NCBI GenBank assembly: GCA_030077755.1
Contig: JAQJZZ010000013.1
Span: forward strand, 2,137,696-2,201,695
Direction of reading: 5' to 3'
Length of the DNA stretch: 64,000 nucleotides
DNA from: Filosporella fistucella
Lineage: Eukaryota > Ascomycota > Leotiomycetes > Helotiales
Below are positions 23,181-35,589 of the stretch, in pieces. Within the stretch, counting starts at the first letter, position 1. The number at the start of each line of letters is the position of its first letter. The position numbers and the translations under genes were made by a program. Under the pieces are notes generated by a model that had not been told where the DNA came from, made no database searches, and saw only the letters and a program-made list of their open reading frames with translations.

Positions 23181-24048
23181 GAGAGAAATAGATTAGAGAG
23201 TGGGAGGTTGTGCAAATGATTTTTGTGTTGTGGAGAATGGAAACCGCGTTGTGCGGATATACACACAAATGTTCAGCAACGAGGCTAACCTAAGAAGGCG
23301 ACGGCATCCCAATACAGTAGTCAGTGCTAAACCCTCAATTTAGACTTGAATCTACAGATAGGTACTGATAAGTATTGCGACAGCTTGGGTATTTAACCAA
23401 TTGACGTGATACTTGAGGATCTTCGAACCTTCCAGCGCGCTTTGGTTCCCCACCTGTACAACCATGATATTTCTTATTGTCTCTGATTGTCTGTACCAAA
23501 GGGATTCCTACAAACGTCCACTTCGCTATAAAAGAAATACTGACAGTGTGTAAAAATCCAAAACACGATGGCAAAATCAAGGGTCCCTCCGGTACCTACT
23601 TCAAATATCGAAGGGAAATATCATAATCGTCCAAGCAGCAACAGCAGGTTCAAATTCTATGGCAAGCCCCGCAACCAGTTGCACAATGCAAGCTCTCCTG
23701 TTGGTATTGCTTCATTAATCGACGGCATGTTTCATCGTTGTTCAAATCGTAAACAAGATAAATGGCAGTCTTAAATTATCGAATGCAATTGTACAATCAG
23801 GATGCATCACTGTTCTCGGAGCTACCTTCCAAATTGAAGTACCATAACTGTCTAAATGTCTGACCACAACTTATAGCAGGTTCAAATATACCAAACGATA
23901 CGGGTCGGTTGACTTCGAAATAGTTGAAATTCCACTTAAAAAACTTCACAATATCAACCAGAAACTAATCCAGAAGCCTTTCAATGTTTTTTCATTACCA
24001 TCTCAAGTATCTACATTATCATATTCATATACACATTACCACTTTTCA
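23181..24048. other. Intergenic (0.87 kb)
   Basis: Probable promoter of the unrecognised gene on the left and 3' end of the GPI-type gene on the right. A 68-codon plus-strand frame at 23568-23774, starting with ATG after an A-rich leader, is open but unsupported. Confidence 0.4.
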
Positions 24049-26094
24049 CTACAAGACCAGCATTCCCAGCAGTCCGCCCGTCAACACTACTCCCAACACC
24101 CAAACGTCTTTCCATTTTGTCAATTCCACCCCAGACGCAGTCACATATGTCGCTGTCGCTGTACTAGGCCCAAAGCCTCCGATACTGTTTATCACTCCTC
24201 CCAAGCCTTCTGTCTTGGTGCTGCTCCCACTGACAATCACGACTGTTGAGCCACCACTGGCCAAACTCAACACTTGGCCAGAAGCAGTAATCACGCCTCC
24301 GTTGGTTAACGTCTGGCTACCAATCACAAATGCTGAGGCTGAATTCGCGGTATAAGTTACGGATCCAACGACGAGCAATGGAGTGGTAGCCGCAGCAGCC
24401 ACGGTCTTCGTAGCAATAGGTACCGTCGCTCCGTTTATAATGATAGCTGACCCGCTCGTAGGCAGAACGAAGGTTGTTCCTGCAGATGTTCCAGAGCCAG
24501 AAACGACAACCGTTCCACCTGGTGTAAGAGTGGAGCTGCCAATCACAAAATTGGTTCCTGAGCTACCTGGGTTCCCAGTAAAAGTCGATCCTCCAGCAGT
24601 GAAGACTGGTGCTACAGTAGAAGGTGGTGGAGCTGTCGTGCCGGGTTGATTTCCACCAACACCTGTTCCTGCACCAGAACCTGCCGTTTGGGAGCCACTT
24701 CCTGGCGAGTTTCCTGGCCCTGGTGAGCTTCCTGCCCCTGGCGATGTACCCAGCACTGGTGTCGAAGAAGGTCCTACATTCGGTGAGCCTGGCCCTGTGA
24801 CGATTGAGCCGATAGTATTCGGGGGTTGGTTCTGAGTGGATTCAGAAGTCTGAATGCCACCTGGAGAGACGATAGGAGATAAAACTGCTGTATTGCCAGC
24901 AGATGTTGGAGGGATGATCTCCGTTGCTGGATTGCCAGCCGAAGATCCTGGAGGTTTGCTCTCACTGGCAGGAATTCCTGCGGCGGAGCTTGTAGGAGGA
25001 ATATATTCACTGGTAGAAGAACCAGCTGTGGACACAGGAGGAGGGGTTTGGACTGAGCTCGTGAGAGTAGAAGTCGGAGATGTCTCACCTGGAGAATTTA
25101 CGGTTGATGTCGGTTGAGTGTCTGATTCAGGAGTCGTAGAAATTGGGGTGGCAGATGTAGTAATTCCACCCAAATTTCCAGTCATTGTCGTGGTAGTCTC
25201 GGTCCCAGCTGTCAATTCAGTGACTGGAATATGTGCTACTGGAATTCCATCACCAGGTCCCATTGTACAAGTTGCTACATTTGACCAGATTGAACTAGCA
25301 CTTGGAGGAACATGAGATACCATCCAAGAACGGAGTTCGACAGGAAGCTCTGCGAAGAGCTCTCCCGTATAGTTGAGACCATAAGTTGGATCGTCATCTT
25401 CTAAAAAGAAGCCTATTTTCTATCAGAAACTAATCATCCACGATTCTATAGAACGCACCATATGGATAAGGTTTTATTCCTGGACCACTTCTTCCGGCAA
25501 CCTCATTTGCCGAGGGGCAACCGTAGGTATTTGCACTACCACTAACAGGTGTAGGATCAAGGGTGACGTATGAGACATCGCTGAATACCCATACTGGAGT
25601 TGGAGAATGGTGCACTTTCCCATAAGGATCGGTATATACCGTTCCTGTGATAATGAGGGTATCTGCTGCATATCCTCCTGCGCGCGCGACAAGATCTGTA
25701 GGGACACCAGAGATTGTAACCGTTCCGAAATTATCGAATGTAGAATTCGGTAGTTGTGTATTATTTGCGACAATGGTCTTATAACTTGTGACTTTTGTGT
25801 TGTCATATTGGTAGATAATAGTGGACACTGTTGCCACTGTAATCGACACAATCTTGGAATACCATATTATTTTTTCAACTCCAAATGAGTCCAAGTAGCA
25901 GCATGTTGGGAACACTGTTGTCGTGGGCTCGAGACTTTTTCCAGAGGTAGTGGTCGCATTAAGTGATCCGGATGTTACTTTCAAGGTCAGTCACAATTCA
26001 ACATCGAATTCTTAATCCTACCTCGCGGGTACAACTGCTTTGCACATGATCCACTGGCCAGTAAAGCCAATAGTACTGACGACCCCCAGAACAT
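24049..26094 (-). CDS. Large Ser/Thr/Pro-rich GPI-type cell surface protein
   Basis: Three exons (26022-26094, 25459-25977, 24049-25400; introns of 44 and 58 nt) give 647 residues. Residues 1-18 (MFWGSSVLLALLASGSCA) are a signal peptide. The next 170 residues form a folded N-terminal part with few cysteines, then a Thr/Ser/Pro mucin-like region, then a Gly/Pro/Ser stretch (SPGAGSSPGPGNSPGSGS type), then imperfect repeats of a GSxTLTPGGxIxVSG pattern (NFVIGSSTLTPGG, FVIGSQTLTNGG), which are common in fungal surface proteins. The C-terminus is a hydrophobic tail (VLGVVLTGGLLGMLVL) after a charged patch, as in GPI-anchor signals; a single TM anchor is the alternative. Expected to be heavily O-glycosylated and bound to wall or membrane. 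No catalytic motif. Its function is unknown. Confidence 0.88.
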
Positions 26095-27967
26095 TTTGAA
26101 ACGAAAGTTGGATTTCGATCAGAGGAACGACAGACTAGAAGGTGAAAACCAAGTCCCTTCGCAGGAAGATTCTGGGTTTGGGATTAATATATGAGCTGGG
26201 CGTTGATGCCGCAAAACTGAGTAACCTTGTATTCGCAGATCGTAGGCGCAGCAAACATACAGCAACCACTTGGCACTCGAGCCCTCGAAGACTGGGATCC
26301 ATGCATACAACAGGCTTCTCCGTGTGGTCCGTTCGGTGAAGCCTTCAAATTGATCTCAGTCAGCTTACATCTAGCTAGCAGATGCAAGGACCCGCTTTTC
26401 ACGACCTAACATAGTCTGCACATATGAGCTTGACAACGCATGAAATCAGTTTGGATATGAACAATACAACAAGATGAGGTAAATTTCGGTCTCGGTAATC
26501 AGAATCGAAGTATGAATAGTAGAAACGTGAAATGAAGGCACTCGTCAACTTAGAGTAGGAATTGAGAATGCGGAAACACAACAATCTGCTGCAAGTAAGA
26601 ATAGAACATGCCGCAGTGCCTTGAGAGCATTAACTTCCTTGTTTTTCCCCACCTCTTCCTATCGGTCGATATCAGATTTTGGATTGTGCGCGACCAACTT
26701 TTGGGGCTGAACTCTTTTATCCGCCGACCCCAGCCCGGCGCTTGAGGGGAGAATTGAAGATATTTTAACAGCCTTCGGGGTGTCCAATTGGTTGGTGGAA
26801 TGGCGATCGTTGCACATTGGGGGCCATGCAATGGAAAGGTTGCACCAGCAAGCCTGGAAACGATTTCTGCGCCTCCAAGATGCAGGTGCAGATACGGAAG
26901 GGCGAATAATCACACAACTCGTAGGCTGAAGAGGGGCGGGAGTTGAAGCTGGTTGCGGAGTCAAAGGATTGAGGATTCCATATCCCGTGAAGGGGGGGAG
27001 CATAACGCAGATTTTCTTTGAAGAGTGGGAATATTTAGAAGAGTTGAGATGGGAGGGAGAATCAAAATGAGAATAGTCGTAGGTACTGTACATGGTGGGC
27101 TCCAGATAAGCACCAGGTGAAGGTCGTTAAGGGTGGTGGACTATACCATTTCAGGCTAGCCAGGGAATGAGGTAACCCGCCTCAGCTATTCTTGTTCCTG
27201 TCCCAGCTGTCTCTGTTCCTGAGGTGAGCATAGCCAAATTCCATTTGCATTGCATGTCTCTCATTCCCTTCTCTTCTCGTTCTGCAACAAATCGAAAAGC
27301 ACAAGAGCACATATAACTTCAATAAGGCAGACAATACTTGCAAGACTAATACCCTCACTTCTTCAGCCCTGTTGGAAATTCTTTTCATCTCTTGGCCCAA
27401 TCTTCAACAGAGCAAATCATGCCCCAACTGATGGCATGCTCACCCACCACCCCCAGCGATGACAACCGGCCATACCCAATCACAATATGTACCTCGCATG
27501 CAGCTTCTTCCACCGCATTTACTTCTATTATCGCATATCCCCAAGGGGAGAGATGTCCGCATGCGCGTACAGGGCAAAAAATAAATGAGTCGTACCACTA
27601 CACCGGCTGTTATCTCACTGTTGATTGGAGTCAGCCCCAAATCTGTAGCATGTCGTATTTCTGGACCGTCACACACGTTCTCCACTTCCACTTCCACTTC
27701 CACCATCGCCGCCGCCGCCTTCGCCGTTGCAGGCTTGTGCTGGACTGTGTTGATGCAGTCCATCAGCCTTGTTCCAGCCGAAAGGCACGGCGAGAGCCAG
27801 ATCTTCCACGGGTGCCCCGTCCTGGATAGAGTAGGTAGGGCATGTAAGTGTGGCTGCTGCCGTGGCCGTGGCCGTGTTTCTTTCATCTTTTATGGTTGTT
27901 GGTTTCGTGAATCTTATTTTCCGTTTGTCAAAACTTTCTGCCGTCCTCCGATGATTTATTACTTACG
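26095..27967. other. Intergenic between divergent surface-protein genes (1.9 kb)
   Basis: The GPI-type gene and the protease-like gene read away from this region. It contains one open minus frame of note (26659-27093, listed separately) and several GC-rich frames near 27440-27970 with Arg/Cys-rich or Val/Glu-repeat products, caused by a CCACTTC-type simple repeat around 27680-27710. The missing N-terminal exon of the protease-like gene may lie in its right part. Confidence 0.4.
26659..27093 (-). CDS. Hypothetical small protein, weak
   Basis: An ATG-started frame of 144 codons. The product begins MYSTYDYSHFDSPSHLNSSK and has a Pro/Thr-rich middle and four cysteines; I see no signal peptide, membrane helix or known domain. 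It stands alone in a 1.9-kb gap. Length and composition do not exclude chance. Kept only as a low-confidence candidate. Confidence 0.22.
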   Translation of the reverse strand: MYSTYDYSHFDSPSHLNSSKYSHSSKKICVMLPPFTGYGILNPLTPQPASTPAPLQPTSCVIIRPSVSAPASWRRRNRFQACWCNLSIAWPPMCNDRHSTNQLDTPKAVKISSILPSSAGLGSADKRVQPQKLVAHNPKSDIDR

Positions 27968-29864
27968 ATGACCTCCAAGGCATCTCCATCGCCAATCTCT
28001 GTCTCAACAAGTCAAGCTTGTTTGAATCACCCAAATTTCTAGTATATGCTACAATACTAACTTTTTCAGGGGACAATGATGGAGCCGGATTATGGAGCAC
28101 TTTCGCCCTGAATGTCGGCGCACCAGCTCAGACAGTACGGGTCATGGCAAGTACTGCTGGCTGGGAGACTTGGGTTGTGGTAAATCAGGGCTGCCCAGCA
28201 AGCTACGGAGCAGCTTGCGCTTTCAATAGAGGGGGGTTGTTCGGAATCGGAAACTCGACTTCGTGGACGAATATCAATCTATTCCAACTGGACCTCGAAC
28301 TCAATCTTGGATACTCAGGAAATGGACAGTTTGGATATGATACGGTCACCTTGGGATATCCGAATAGTGGTGGGCCAACTCTCACAAAACAAATCGTCGC
28401 TGGAATTGCGACTCCCGATTTTTGGCTGGGACAATTTGGACTTGACCCCGCGCCAGCCAATTTCACAAATCTGAACGATCCCCAGCCAAGTTTTCTATGG
28501 ACATTGAGGAATCAATCTATGATTCCAAGCACATCTTGGGGTTATACTGCTGGAGCACACTATAGTCCGTTTTCTTTTCATACTTGAAATCCTCGCTGAC
28601 AGAAATTAGGATATGACAAAGTCCAAGGTAGTCTCACCCTTGGTGGCTACGATTCCTCGCGCTTTAGCTCCAAGAACCTCACATACCCAATGTACAACGA
28701 CAACCAACGAAGATACCTTGCAGAGCTCAGAACAATTTCGTACATACCTACTGGCCTTTCTACACAAACAACCTCTACAACTCTTATGTCGCAAACCATC
28801 TCGATGTACATAGACTCAACCATCCCATATATATACCTTCCAAAAGACGCATGCGACCGAATTGAGTCCGCTTTCGGGCTTCAATGGAACACTACCAGCG
28901 AGCTATATACTCTTAATAGCACCCAGCACACCACTTTGCAGAATATGAATCCTAATATCACATTCACACTAGGCACAAGTGGAGGTGCGACTTTGGACTT
29001 TATTCTTCCATACAAAGCCTTTGATTTGACGGCTACTTTTCCAGTACTGGCTGCAGGCGTAAACAATACTAATTATTTTCCTTTAAAACGTGCTGCAAAT
29101 GAGACTCAATATACCCTAGGCAGAGCGTTTCTGCAAGAAGCGTAGGTCTTAACTCCAAAATATCTCAGGCTCCGCTAAACATTTACAGCTACATGATTGC
29201 TGATTATGATCGTCACACTTTTACTCTTTCACCGGCTGTCTGGCCAGCAAGCTTTGACTCTAAAATAGTCGCTATTCTCCCGCCCTCTACGAACAATACA
29301 AATACAACAATAAGCATCACAACCCACAAATCCGAGACACCGATAGGCGCCGTTGTCGGCGGCGTGGTTGGGGGCATTGTAGTCCTCGTACTCCTTGCTA
29401 CTGCCTACTGGCATTTCATATGGAAGCCGAAGCACAAGAAGCCCATTTCTAAGGAAGAGAGCGTTGACACCGATCTTCCTCCTTCAACAGTCACTCAAGC
29501 CGCCACTATCGCGACAGAACACTCTGAACTTGACGGACATTTCCACGGCGCTGAATTGACAGCTTATCAAGAAGCCGAGAAGAAGAGGCTAGCTGGGGCA
29601 GAGATTGCTGGTACGCCCATCTTAGGCCATGAGTTGGACAGCCAAGTTCCTGTGGGAAGTGAACTTGATAGTCCGCAAATTTTTGAGATGCCAGCTAGGG
29701 AACCTGTTGGAAATGAGATGCATAGTCCAGGTAGTAGCCCGAGATTGAGTCCGGGTGTGATGAGTAGAGGACGAAGAAGTCCACTGAGTAGAGACGTAAG
29801 CAGGGAAACAAGTAGGGATGGCGTGAGGCGAGTTGATCTCCATGAGACGTACTATCATCCGTAG
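27968..29864 (+). CDS. Membrane-anchored aspartic-protease-like (A1) protein lacking one catalytic Asp
   Basis: Four exons (27968-28019, 28070-28564, 28610-29141, 29189-29864) give 584 residues in this model. The junction SQAWDNDG agrees with the family start (PSPISVS...SQxW.xNDG). The body is the pepsin-like fold: LNVGAPAQTVRVMAST, TVTLGYPNSGGP, GSLTLGGYDSSRF, then IDSTIPYIYLP. A transmembrane helix (VVGGVVGGIVVLVLLATAYW) follows the second lobe, with a cytosolic Ser/Glu/Pro-rich tail of about 150 residues. At the first active site the expected DTG is replaced by ASTAG, so the catalytic Asp is missing; at the second, D is kept but the motif reads DST, not DTG. The protein is therefore probably not an active protease, and may act as a binding or sensing receptor at the cell surface (inference). 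The first exon starts with ATG at 27968 but gives no signal peptide; an upstream exon is likely missing. Both distinctive features, TM and tail, are typical of a fungal A1-like subfamily. Confidence 0.85.
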
Positions 29865-30216
29865 TTGGATGTAATGATTAATGTAAAACAAAATTAACTT
29901 GAAGTATTGTCGTTCTTTGCGAAGTTTCGGACAACCAATGAATATCATTCGTCGTCGAACACTGTTCTTTTGATATACTAGTAAATGGACCTCGAACCAT
30001 TGACATCCAGATAGGGATCCGGGACACTGTATTTTGCAGGAAATTATTTACTCTATATCTTCCTGGTGATAGTTATCATTCAGAATGTGTAGTAGTTGTT
30101 TGTAAGGGCAACAGTTTTAGGTCTACCCGACTAGTATTACATCTTCCGTCCCCCCTTCCCATCCCTCATCCTGCATGCTTATTCTTACACCGTCCCCATT
30201 CCACTTCCCCCGACCT
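29865..30216. other. Convergent intergenic (0.35 kb)
   Basis: Transcript tails of the protease-like gene and the next minus-strand gene meet here. Nothing else seen. Confidence 0.5.
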
Positions 30217-31278
30217 CTATGTTTGAATGTTCCAATACTCTCCTGCCTCAACCTTTGCATCCCACTCCTTGATGAACTGCTTGACCCCCTCATCGGTTAG
30301 AGGGTGTGGATCGAAATCTTCTAGCAGCAGATTTTTCTCGACATTGGCCTTGAAAAGATCGTACATCTCACTTAAAACTTTGGAATTTAGTATGCGCGCA
30401 TCACCAGTATGAACCCACCTACCTTTTTCAGGAATAAACTTCATCACTTCCTTGATTGGGGGACGGTCACAAGAGCGTACCTTGATGATGAGGTCACGAG
30501 GTACCTTTTCAGGATCTTTTTCCACAAGGTGTTTGTACAGATAGTAGATCAATTCCATCGCTTTTAATGTGATCAGCACATGTCTTCTACTGGCTAGCAG
30601 ATATCACTTACGTTGGAATGGAATAACGGTCTGATACTGCTTTGGGTCGCGCTGGGGATATCGCCCTTCTGTTGCTTTGAAGAAGTTGGTTTGTTAACCT
30701 GATAAGCATTATGCAGTGCAGAAGAACTCACGTTTCTTAGTATGAATGTATGTCGGTCGACTCTTGGCGTTGTAATCCTTGATTCTCTTCTTCACCTCGA
30801 TCTCACCCAGCTGAACAGGGAAAAATATCACTTTCTCGTACTCTGGCCATGTCTTCTCAGGGTCCTCTTCTTTTTCCTTTTCTCTCTGGGCAAAGTGATA
30901 CTCCAGTTGGAACAGAACTATATCATTTCAGTCACAGAATTTGAAGATTTCGCTGTGTTTGAACTCACTTTCAGCCAAATCTCCTGTCATTTGCATCATA
31001 GCCCAAGGATCCGCCGCCAGATGGCTGTTTTGAATGAAATCTTCTTTCGTTGTCGCAACGACTGAAACATGGATGTCATAATTCTTGTGCTCGTCGGGCT
31101 TTTTCTAAGACTGCCAGCAAACAGCAAGCTGTTTGACGACTGCATATAAACATCAGTAATTTGAGTTTCACAAGTGCTTGCGAGATTGCTTACTGTGACG
31201 AGGAACCCTGCTATTTACTGGCCCATGTCGAGGCTGGTCCTTATGGATTGTTTGAAAGACTTTGATTGGAGTGGCCAT
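30217..31278 (-). CDS. Conserved-looking hypothetical protein, five exons
   Basis: I cannot name this protein. The model uses exons 31219-31278, 30969-31104, 30732-30917, 30612-30674 and 30217-30560 and gives 262 residues without any stop. It starts MATPIKVFQTIHKDQPRHGP and contains YDIHVSVVATTKEDFIQNSH, WAMMQMTGDLAE, a Lys/Glu-rich linker (QREKEKEEDPEKTWPEYEKV), IEVKKRIKDYNAKSRPTYIH, and ELIYYLYKHLVEKDPEKVPR in the last exon. Three of its introns have clean GTGAGT or GTAAGT donors. The first intron is the weak point: phase 0 requires the donor at 31218 (GTAAAT) rather than the better-looking GTAAGC at 31165. No signal peptide or membrane segment; high charge suggests a soluble or complex-bound protein. 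The even exon phasing and the strong splice sites are why I hold it real. Confidence 0.75.
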
Positions 31279-32817
31279 CTTAGATGAAGTAATGGTAAGA
31301 CTTGGTAGCTGATATGCTGGCTTGGTCCCGGTGTAGATTTGGAGGACTCTGGGAGGGACTGGCAATTGTATTATGAAGTTGGATGTTCTGGATCAGGAGA
31401 GAGAAATGGGTGAAGAGGTGGGAGCTGATATAGATGTTGGAGCTGCCTGCTCCAGATATTGTGGCTCCTACTCCATCAACAAAATGAACAATCCAAACTG
31501 TGAATCTATATTCGTCGGATCAATGATTTGCAACCGAGTTTGGGCAAGTATCACTAGGGCTATGAGCCTTGAAGCCATTCATTGGCTGTGAATCAATTAT
31601 CAGAACCATGTAATTCATTGAAAGTTTTTGAAGGAAAATCAACTATTCTATTATACAATTTCATAATCTGATAATTGTGAATGCCGAAGAGTCACAAAAT
31701 ATTAATATAATTGAGAATAGCTATGGCTATGATTACCAACTCGCATTGACACTGCCTTATGTCAAGGCATCTGTACAAGACAGCTATAGCATTCCTTGTA
31801 ATAACTAGAGGAAAATAGAAAGGGACAGTATTGCTCATCCCATCCCACGTCTTCCAGGCTATCTGCAAATGACATTATGTTGGACAATACGATGTGGGGA
31901 CTATCTGTTGTATCTCGCATCTTTCAAAATCTTTGCCTTGCCATTGCCTCGAGTTTGAGATGTTTCCAGACTCAAAAAGCAGTAAAAATATCTAATTGAA
32001 TTTGCCGGCAGCTATCAATCCCCCCAATTCGTACTTATCGTATTTAACTGCATTATACAGCTTTAAGTTTCGTATTTTCGAACCTTCAGTTCCGCTAGCC
32101 GAATTTCATACCGAAACCGAGGTAATGAGGTTCTCGAGAAGTGGACGATTTGTTCACCGTCCACTTAGGGGTCATCTCTGCACACTTGAAATTACTGTAC
32201 AGTACACCATACGAAGGTACAAGTACAAGTACAGTACAGTGGGTTCATTGCCCCGCTCCCCAGCCTTTCCATACCCCATTCTACAATGTACTTGTACCTC
32301 AGCCCCCGGTTTTCAGATTTTACAGTCCAAACATGTCACCATGTCCATTTAATTTTCACACATAGAACTATCTTCCGCATGGAAGGCAATAGATAAACTA
32401 TGAGTATGTCTCGATAATCAGCCACGATGTCAAGAAAATAGTTGAAGTATATCATTTCAGGCCAGCGAGCGATGGGCAAATACTCCAGTTCCCCGCCAAA
32501 GTTAAAAGTCCTGGGGAAGCTCGGGGAATTATTAGTCTAACTTATAATGTAGAATTTTGTCACGATGACAGATGATCTGCACTGGAAAAGCCCCAATTCC
32601 CAGCCTATCAACCTTATTCCAAGAACCGGAGGAGAAATCGTCTGATCTAAACGGCCCTTCTATGAAAAAAATATTCTTCAAAGTGGGTGGCCGAAGCGGC
32701 TTTGATGGCCACCTGCGTCATTGTAAGTCTCCGTGATGGGTTGAAGATTATAAAGATCCATCGATTACAACTGGGTTTGGAATAGCATTGAAGTTTTTGT
32801 ATCTAAATTCTTTGGAG
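31279..32817. other. Intergenic between divergent genes (1.5 kb)
   Basis: It holds the promoters of the hypothetical gene and the beta-glucosidase. A cluster of GTACAGTA/AAGTAC-type elements sits at about 32192-32242 (see findings). GC falls in 31600-31750. No coding frame accepted. Confidence 0.45.
32749..32755 (+). promoter_or_regulatory. Probable TATA box of the beta-glucosidase gene
   Basis: TATAAAG lies 63 nt before the beta-glucosidase ATG, which is a usual distance for a fungal TATA box with a short leader. Position-based inference only. Confidence 0.4.
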
Positions 32818-34940
32818 ATGACTTCATACAAGAATTTGCTTTCATTCGGAGCTCTGCTGTACGGTGTCTCTGCCCAGCAGGTCTATATTTCAGCGGATGG
32901 TCCATCACCCCGACCTTATTGTCCTTCGTGCAATTACACTACGACTCCAACCTATTCATATACACAATTTTCGTATACTCAAACAGAAACATATCGAACT
33001 GCAACTTCTAGGCCAGCTCCAACGACGACTCAGACATATGCACCACCTTATTCTGCTTTGAGTACATTGGTTCCTAATTTATCTACCACCACATGGGGAA
33101 GCTGGGATCCAAATGCCACCACTACTGCAACTGATACATCAAACCCCTATGGGAATGCAGCATGGACCGCACTCTGGCAAGCAGCAAATCTCACCAACTT
33201 CACCGGATCAGCACTCTATAGTACAACTGTCAGCCCTACACCATTGCCCACGAGCGAATTGATTCTTCCCCCTGCGGATTATTTTGGACCAACGGATTGT
33301 TATACTTTCCCTGAAGACTTTGTATTTGGTGTAGCTGGATCAGCTGCTCAAATTGAGGGTGCCGTATTTGAAGAAGGAAAATCCCCAAGCTTGATGGAAG
33401 TTCTCGCAGGACAAGGAGACAATCGATCTAATGATCAAGTCACGAATGAGAATTATTACCTGTACAAACAAGATATCGAGAGGCTTGCTTCCATGGGTGT
33501 CAAATACTACAGTTTCTCAATTGCTTGGACTCGGATACTACCCTTCGCGCTACCTGGAACGCCAGTTAATCAAGAAGGATTGGATCATTATGATGACCTG
33601 ATCAATTTTGTTTTGGAAAAGGGTATGATTCCCACAGTTACAATGTTCCACTTTGATACACCATTTCAGTTTTTTGGTGAAGGAAACAGTCCATCAGACG
33701 ATGCAGCAATTGGCTATGTAAACGGCGGATATCAAAATGAAACATTCGAGGACGCATTCGTCAACTATGGCGAGATTTTGTTGACGCACTACAGCGATCG
33801 AGTGCCAATCTGGTTCACGTAAGTACCTACTTCTTTAGATGGATTTGATGCTGATAACTGGTAGATTCAATGAGCCCTTACTTTACTGTGACAACGGGAA
33901 GAGCGTTGATCATGTCATCAAAGCCCACGCACGTCTCTACCATTTCTATCACGAGAATGTTCAAGGCACAGGAAAGCTTGGAATTAAGTTTAAGTATGTC
34001 GAATGTGTCTCATTTTTGTCTGGATGCACACATCGGGCATCTCTCAAGACACACACGTTGGACTCTATATTGACTTGACACTAGTGACAATTTCGGCATT
34101 CCCAAGAACCCTCAAAACCAGTCAGATGTCGATGCTGCCGTCCACTTCAATGATTTCCAATTAGCCACCTTTGCAAATCCAATATTTTTAGGAATTGATT
34201 ATCCTGAAGCGTACAAAATAACGGTCCCAGATTTTGTCCCATTGAGTGCGGAAGATTTGGCATATATTGGAAATACGTCCGATTTTCTGGGCATCGATCC
34301 ATATACCGCAACAGTGGTCTCTCCACCCGATGGCGGAATCGCAGGTTGTGCGGCCAATAGCTCTTCCAGCTATTATCCATACTGTGTTGTTCAGGAGACC
34401 CTCAATGTCTTTGGCTGGAATATTGGATATCGGTCTCAATCATATGTTTATATCACACCAAAATACCTTCGCACGTATCTCAACTATCTCTATAACACCT
34501 TTAAAAGCCCAGTTCTCGTCTCTGAGTTCGGTTTTCCGGTTTTCGGTGAAGCTGACAAGATTGCCGTCGAAGATCAACTGTTTGATTCGCCTCGGAGTCA
34601 ATATTATTTGAGCTTCATGAGTGAGATACTGAAAAGTATCCACCAAGATGGAGTAAACGTGATGGGGGCATTGGCATGGAGCTTTGCAGATAACGTAAGC
34701 CACCTTTCCCTTCGTTCCCATTCTAGATTTTGCTGTCAATCAGCTTCGGAGCAGATTTCAGCCTGCTCACCTGATATAATGTTGGCAAATTTGGGTGCTA
34801 ACTCGTTGCAGTGGGAGTTTGGAGATTATGGTGCGCAGTTCGGAATGCAGTATGTAAATAGGACGTCACAGGAGAGGAGATTCAAGAAGAGTTTCTTTGA
34901 CATTGTGGATTTTGTAGCAACACGGATGCAAGCAAACTAA
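32818..34940 (+). CDS. Secreted beta-glucosidase, glycoside hydrolase family 1
   Basis: Four exons (32818-33818, 33865-33993, 34085-34694, 34812-34940) give 622 residues. Cleaves beta-1,4-linked glucose from the end of cello-oligosaccharides or aryl glucosides. The start MTSYKNLLSFGALLYGVSAQ is a signal peptide. A Thr/Ser/Tyr-rich linker-like region of about 120 residues precedes the GH1 barrel, which begins at CYTFPEDFVFGVAGSAAQIE. The acid/base glutamate is E337 in TFNEP; the nucleophile is E524, in a motif that reads VSEFG where most GH1 enzymes have ITENG. The spacing of 187 residues between them agrees with the family. WSFADN and the final WEFGDYGAQFG complete the barrel. The extra N-terminal Thr/Ser region is unusual for GH1 and may tether or glycosylate the enzyme. 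ATG 32818 was chosen because it begins the signal peptide; the upstream in-frame codon is TTG. Confidence 0.93.
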
Positions 34941-35589
34941 ATACTGTACATAATCTGAATGTCAGCTAATGGAAGAGAGTGCATGAGATCTTTAATACAG
35001 ATCTCGGTATATGTTTCTTCTTAGCATGAAATCTGCGATACCTACAGAGACACTACCAAGAATTATCGCAGCACCGGTATGCACTTGGTTTCAGTGCCCT
35101 ACCTCTCTGCTTGAAATCTCATGACTACCCAGCAATTCCAAGCATACACGTCAGATTGTATGGCCTCCATAACTTTTACCCTACTCAAATCTCCTCATAT
35201 GAGAGATGTATTGTCAGAATCTATGGCGGTCAGAGTGTACAAAAGGGTAAACCCGCCTTCACTTGCCGATCCTTGAAATATGCCCATCCCTTCGGATGCA
35301 CATAACCGCTTTGTGATTTCTCAACCCCAATTCGAGCTACCACTCGCCATCAAAAGAGGGCGAGCGAACCAATGTAACGTGAAATATTGTGGGGATTGGA
35401 AAGTTGGGTTGGGGCACAGTAATCTATGCAGTTGGGAAATTTTGACCACGGTGTAGAAAAATCCAAGTTCAACCCCACAATGCTAGTAGTCCCTGACATT
35501 TCTTTTTTCCCCATTCTTGAACCATATTATTCCTGGCATCTAGTTTACATCCATTGTTCTTGTCGCTTTGGTGCTATTAGCTATACAAA
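34941..35589. other. Intergenic, beta-glucosidase tail and transporter promoter
   Basis: Holds the beta-glucosidase 3' end and the transporter promoter. A CT-rich tract (TTTCTTTTTTCCCC) at about 35502-35514 lies some 80 nt before the transporter start codon. No coding frame accepted. Confidence 0.45.

Noticed and set aside
24383..25315. Several plus-strand open frames rich in Val, Pro and Gly.
   Set aside because: They are mirror reads of the repeated Ser/Thr/Pro codons of the minus-strand GPI-type gene.
27440..27971. Overlapping frames on both strands with Arg/Cys-rich or Val/Glu-repeat products.
   Set aside because: They come from simple-sequence runs (CCACTTC type) and show no conserved motif; part may belong to the missing 5' exon of the protease-like gene, but I cannot prove it.
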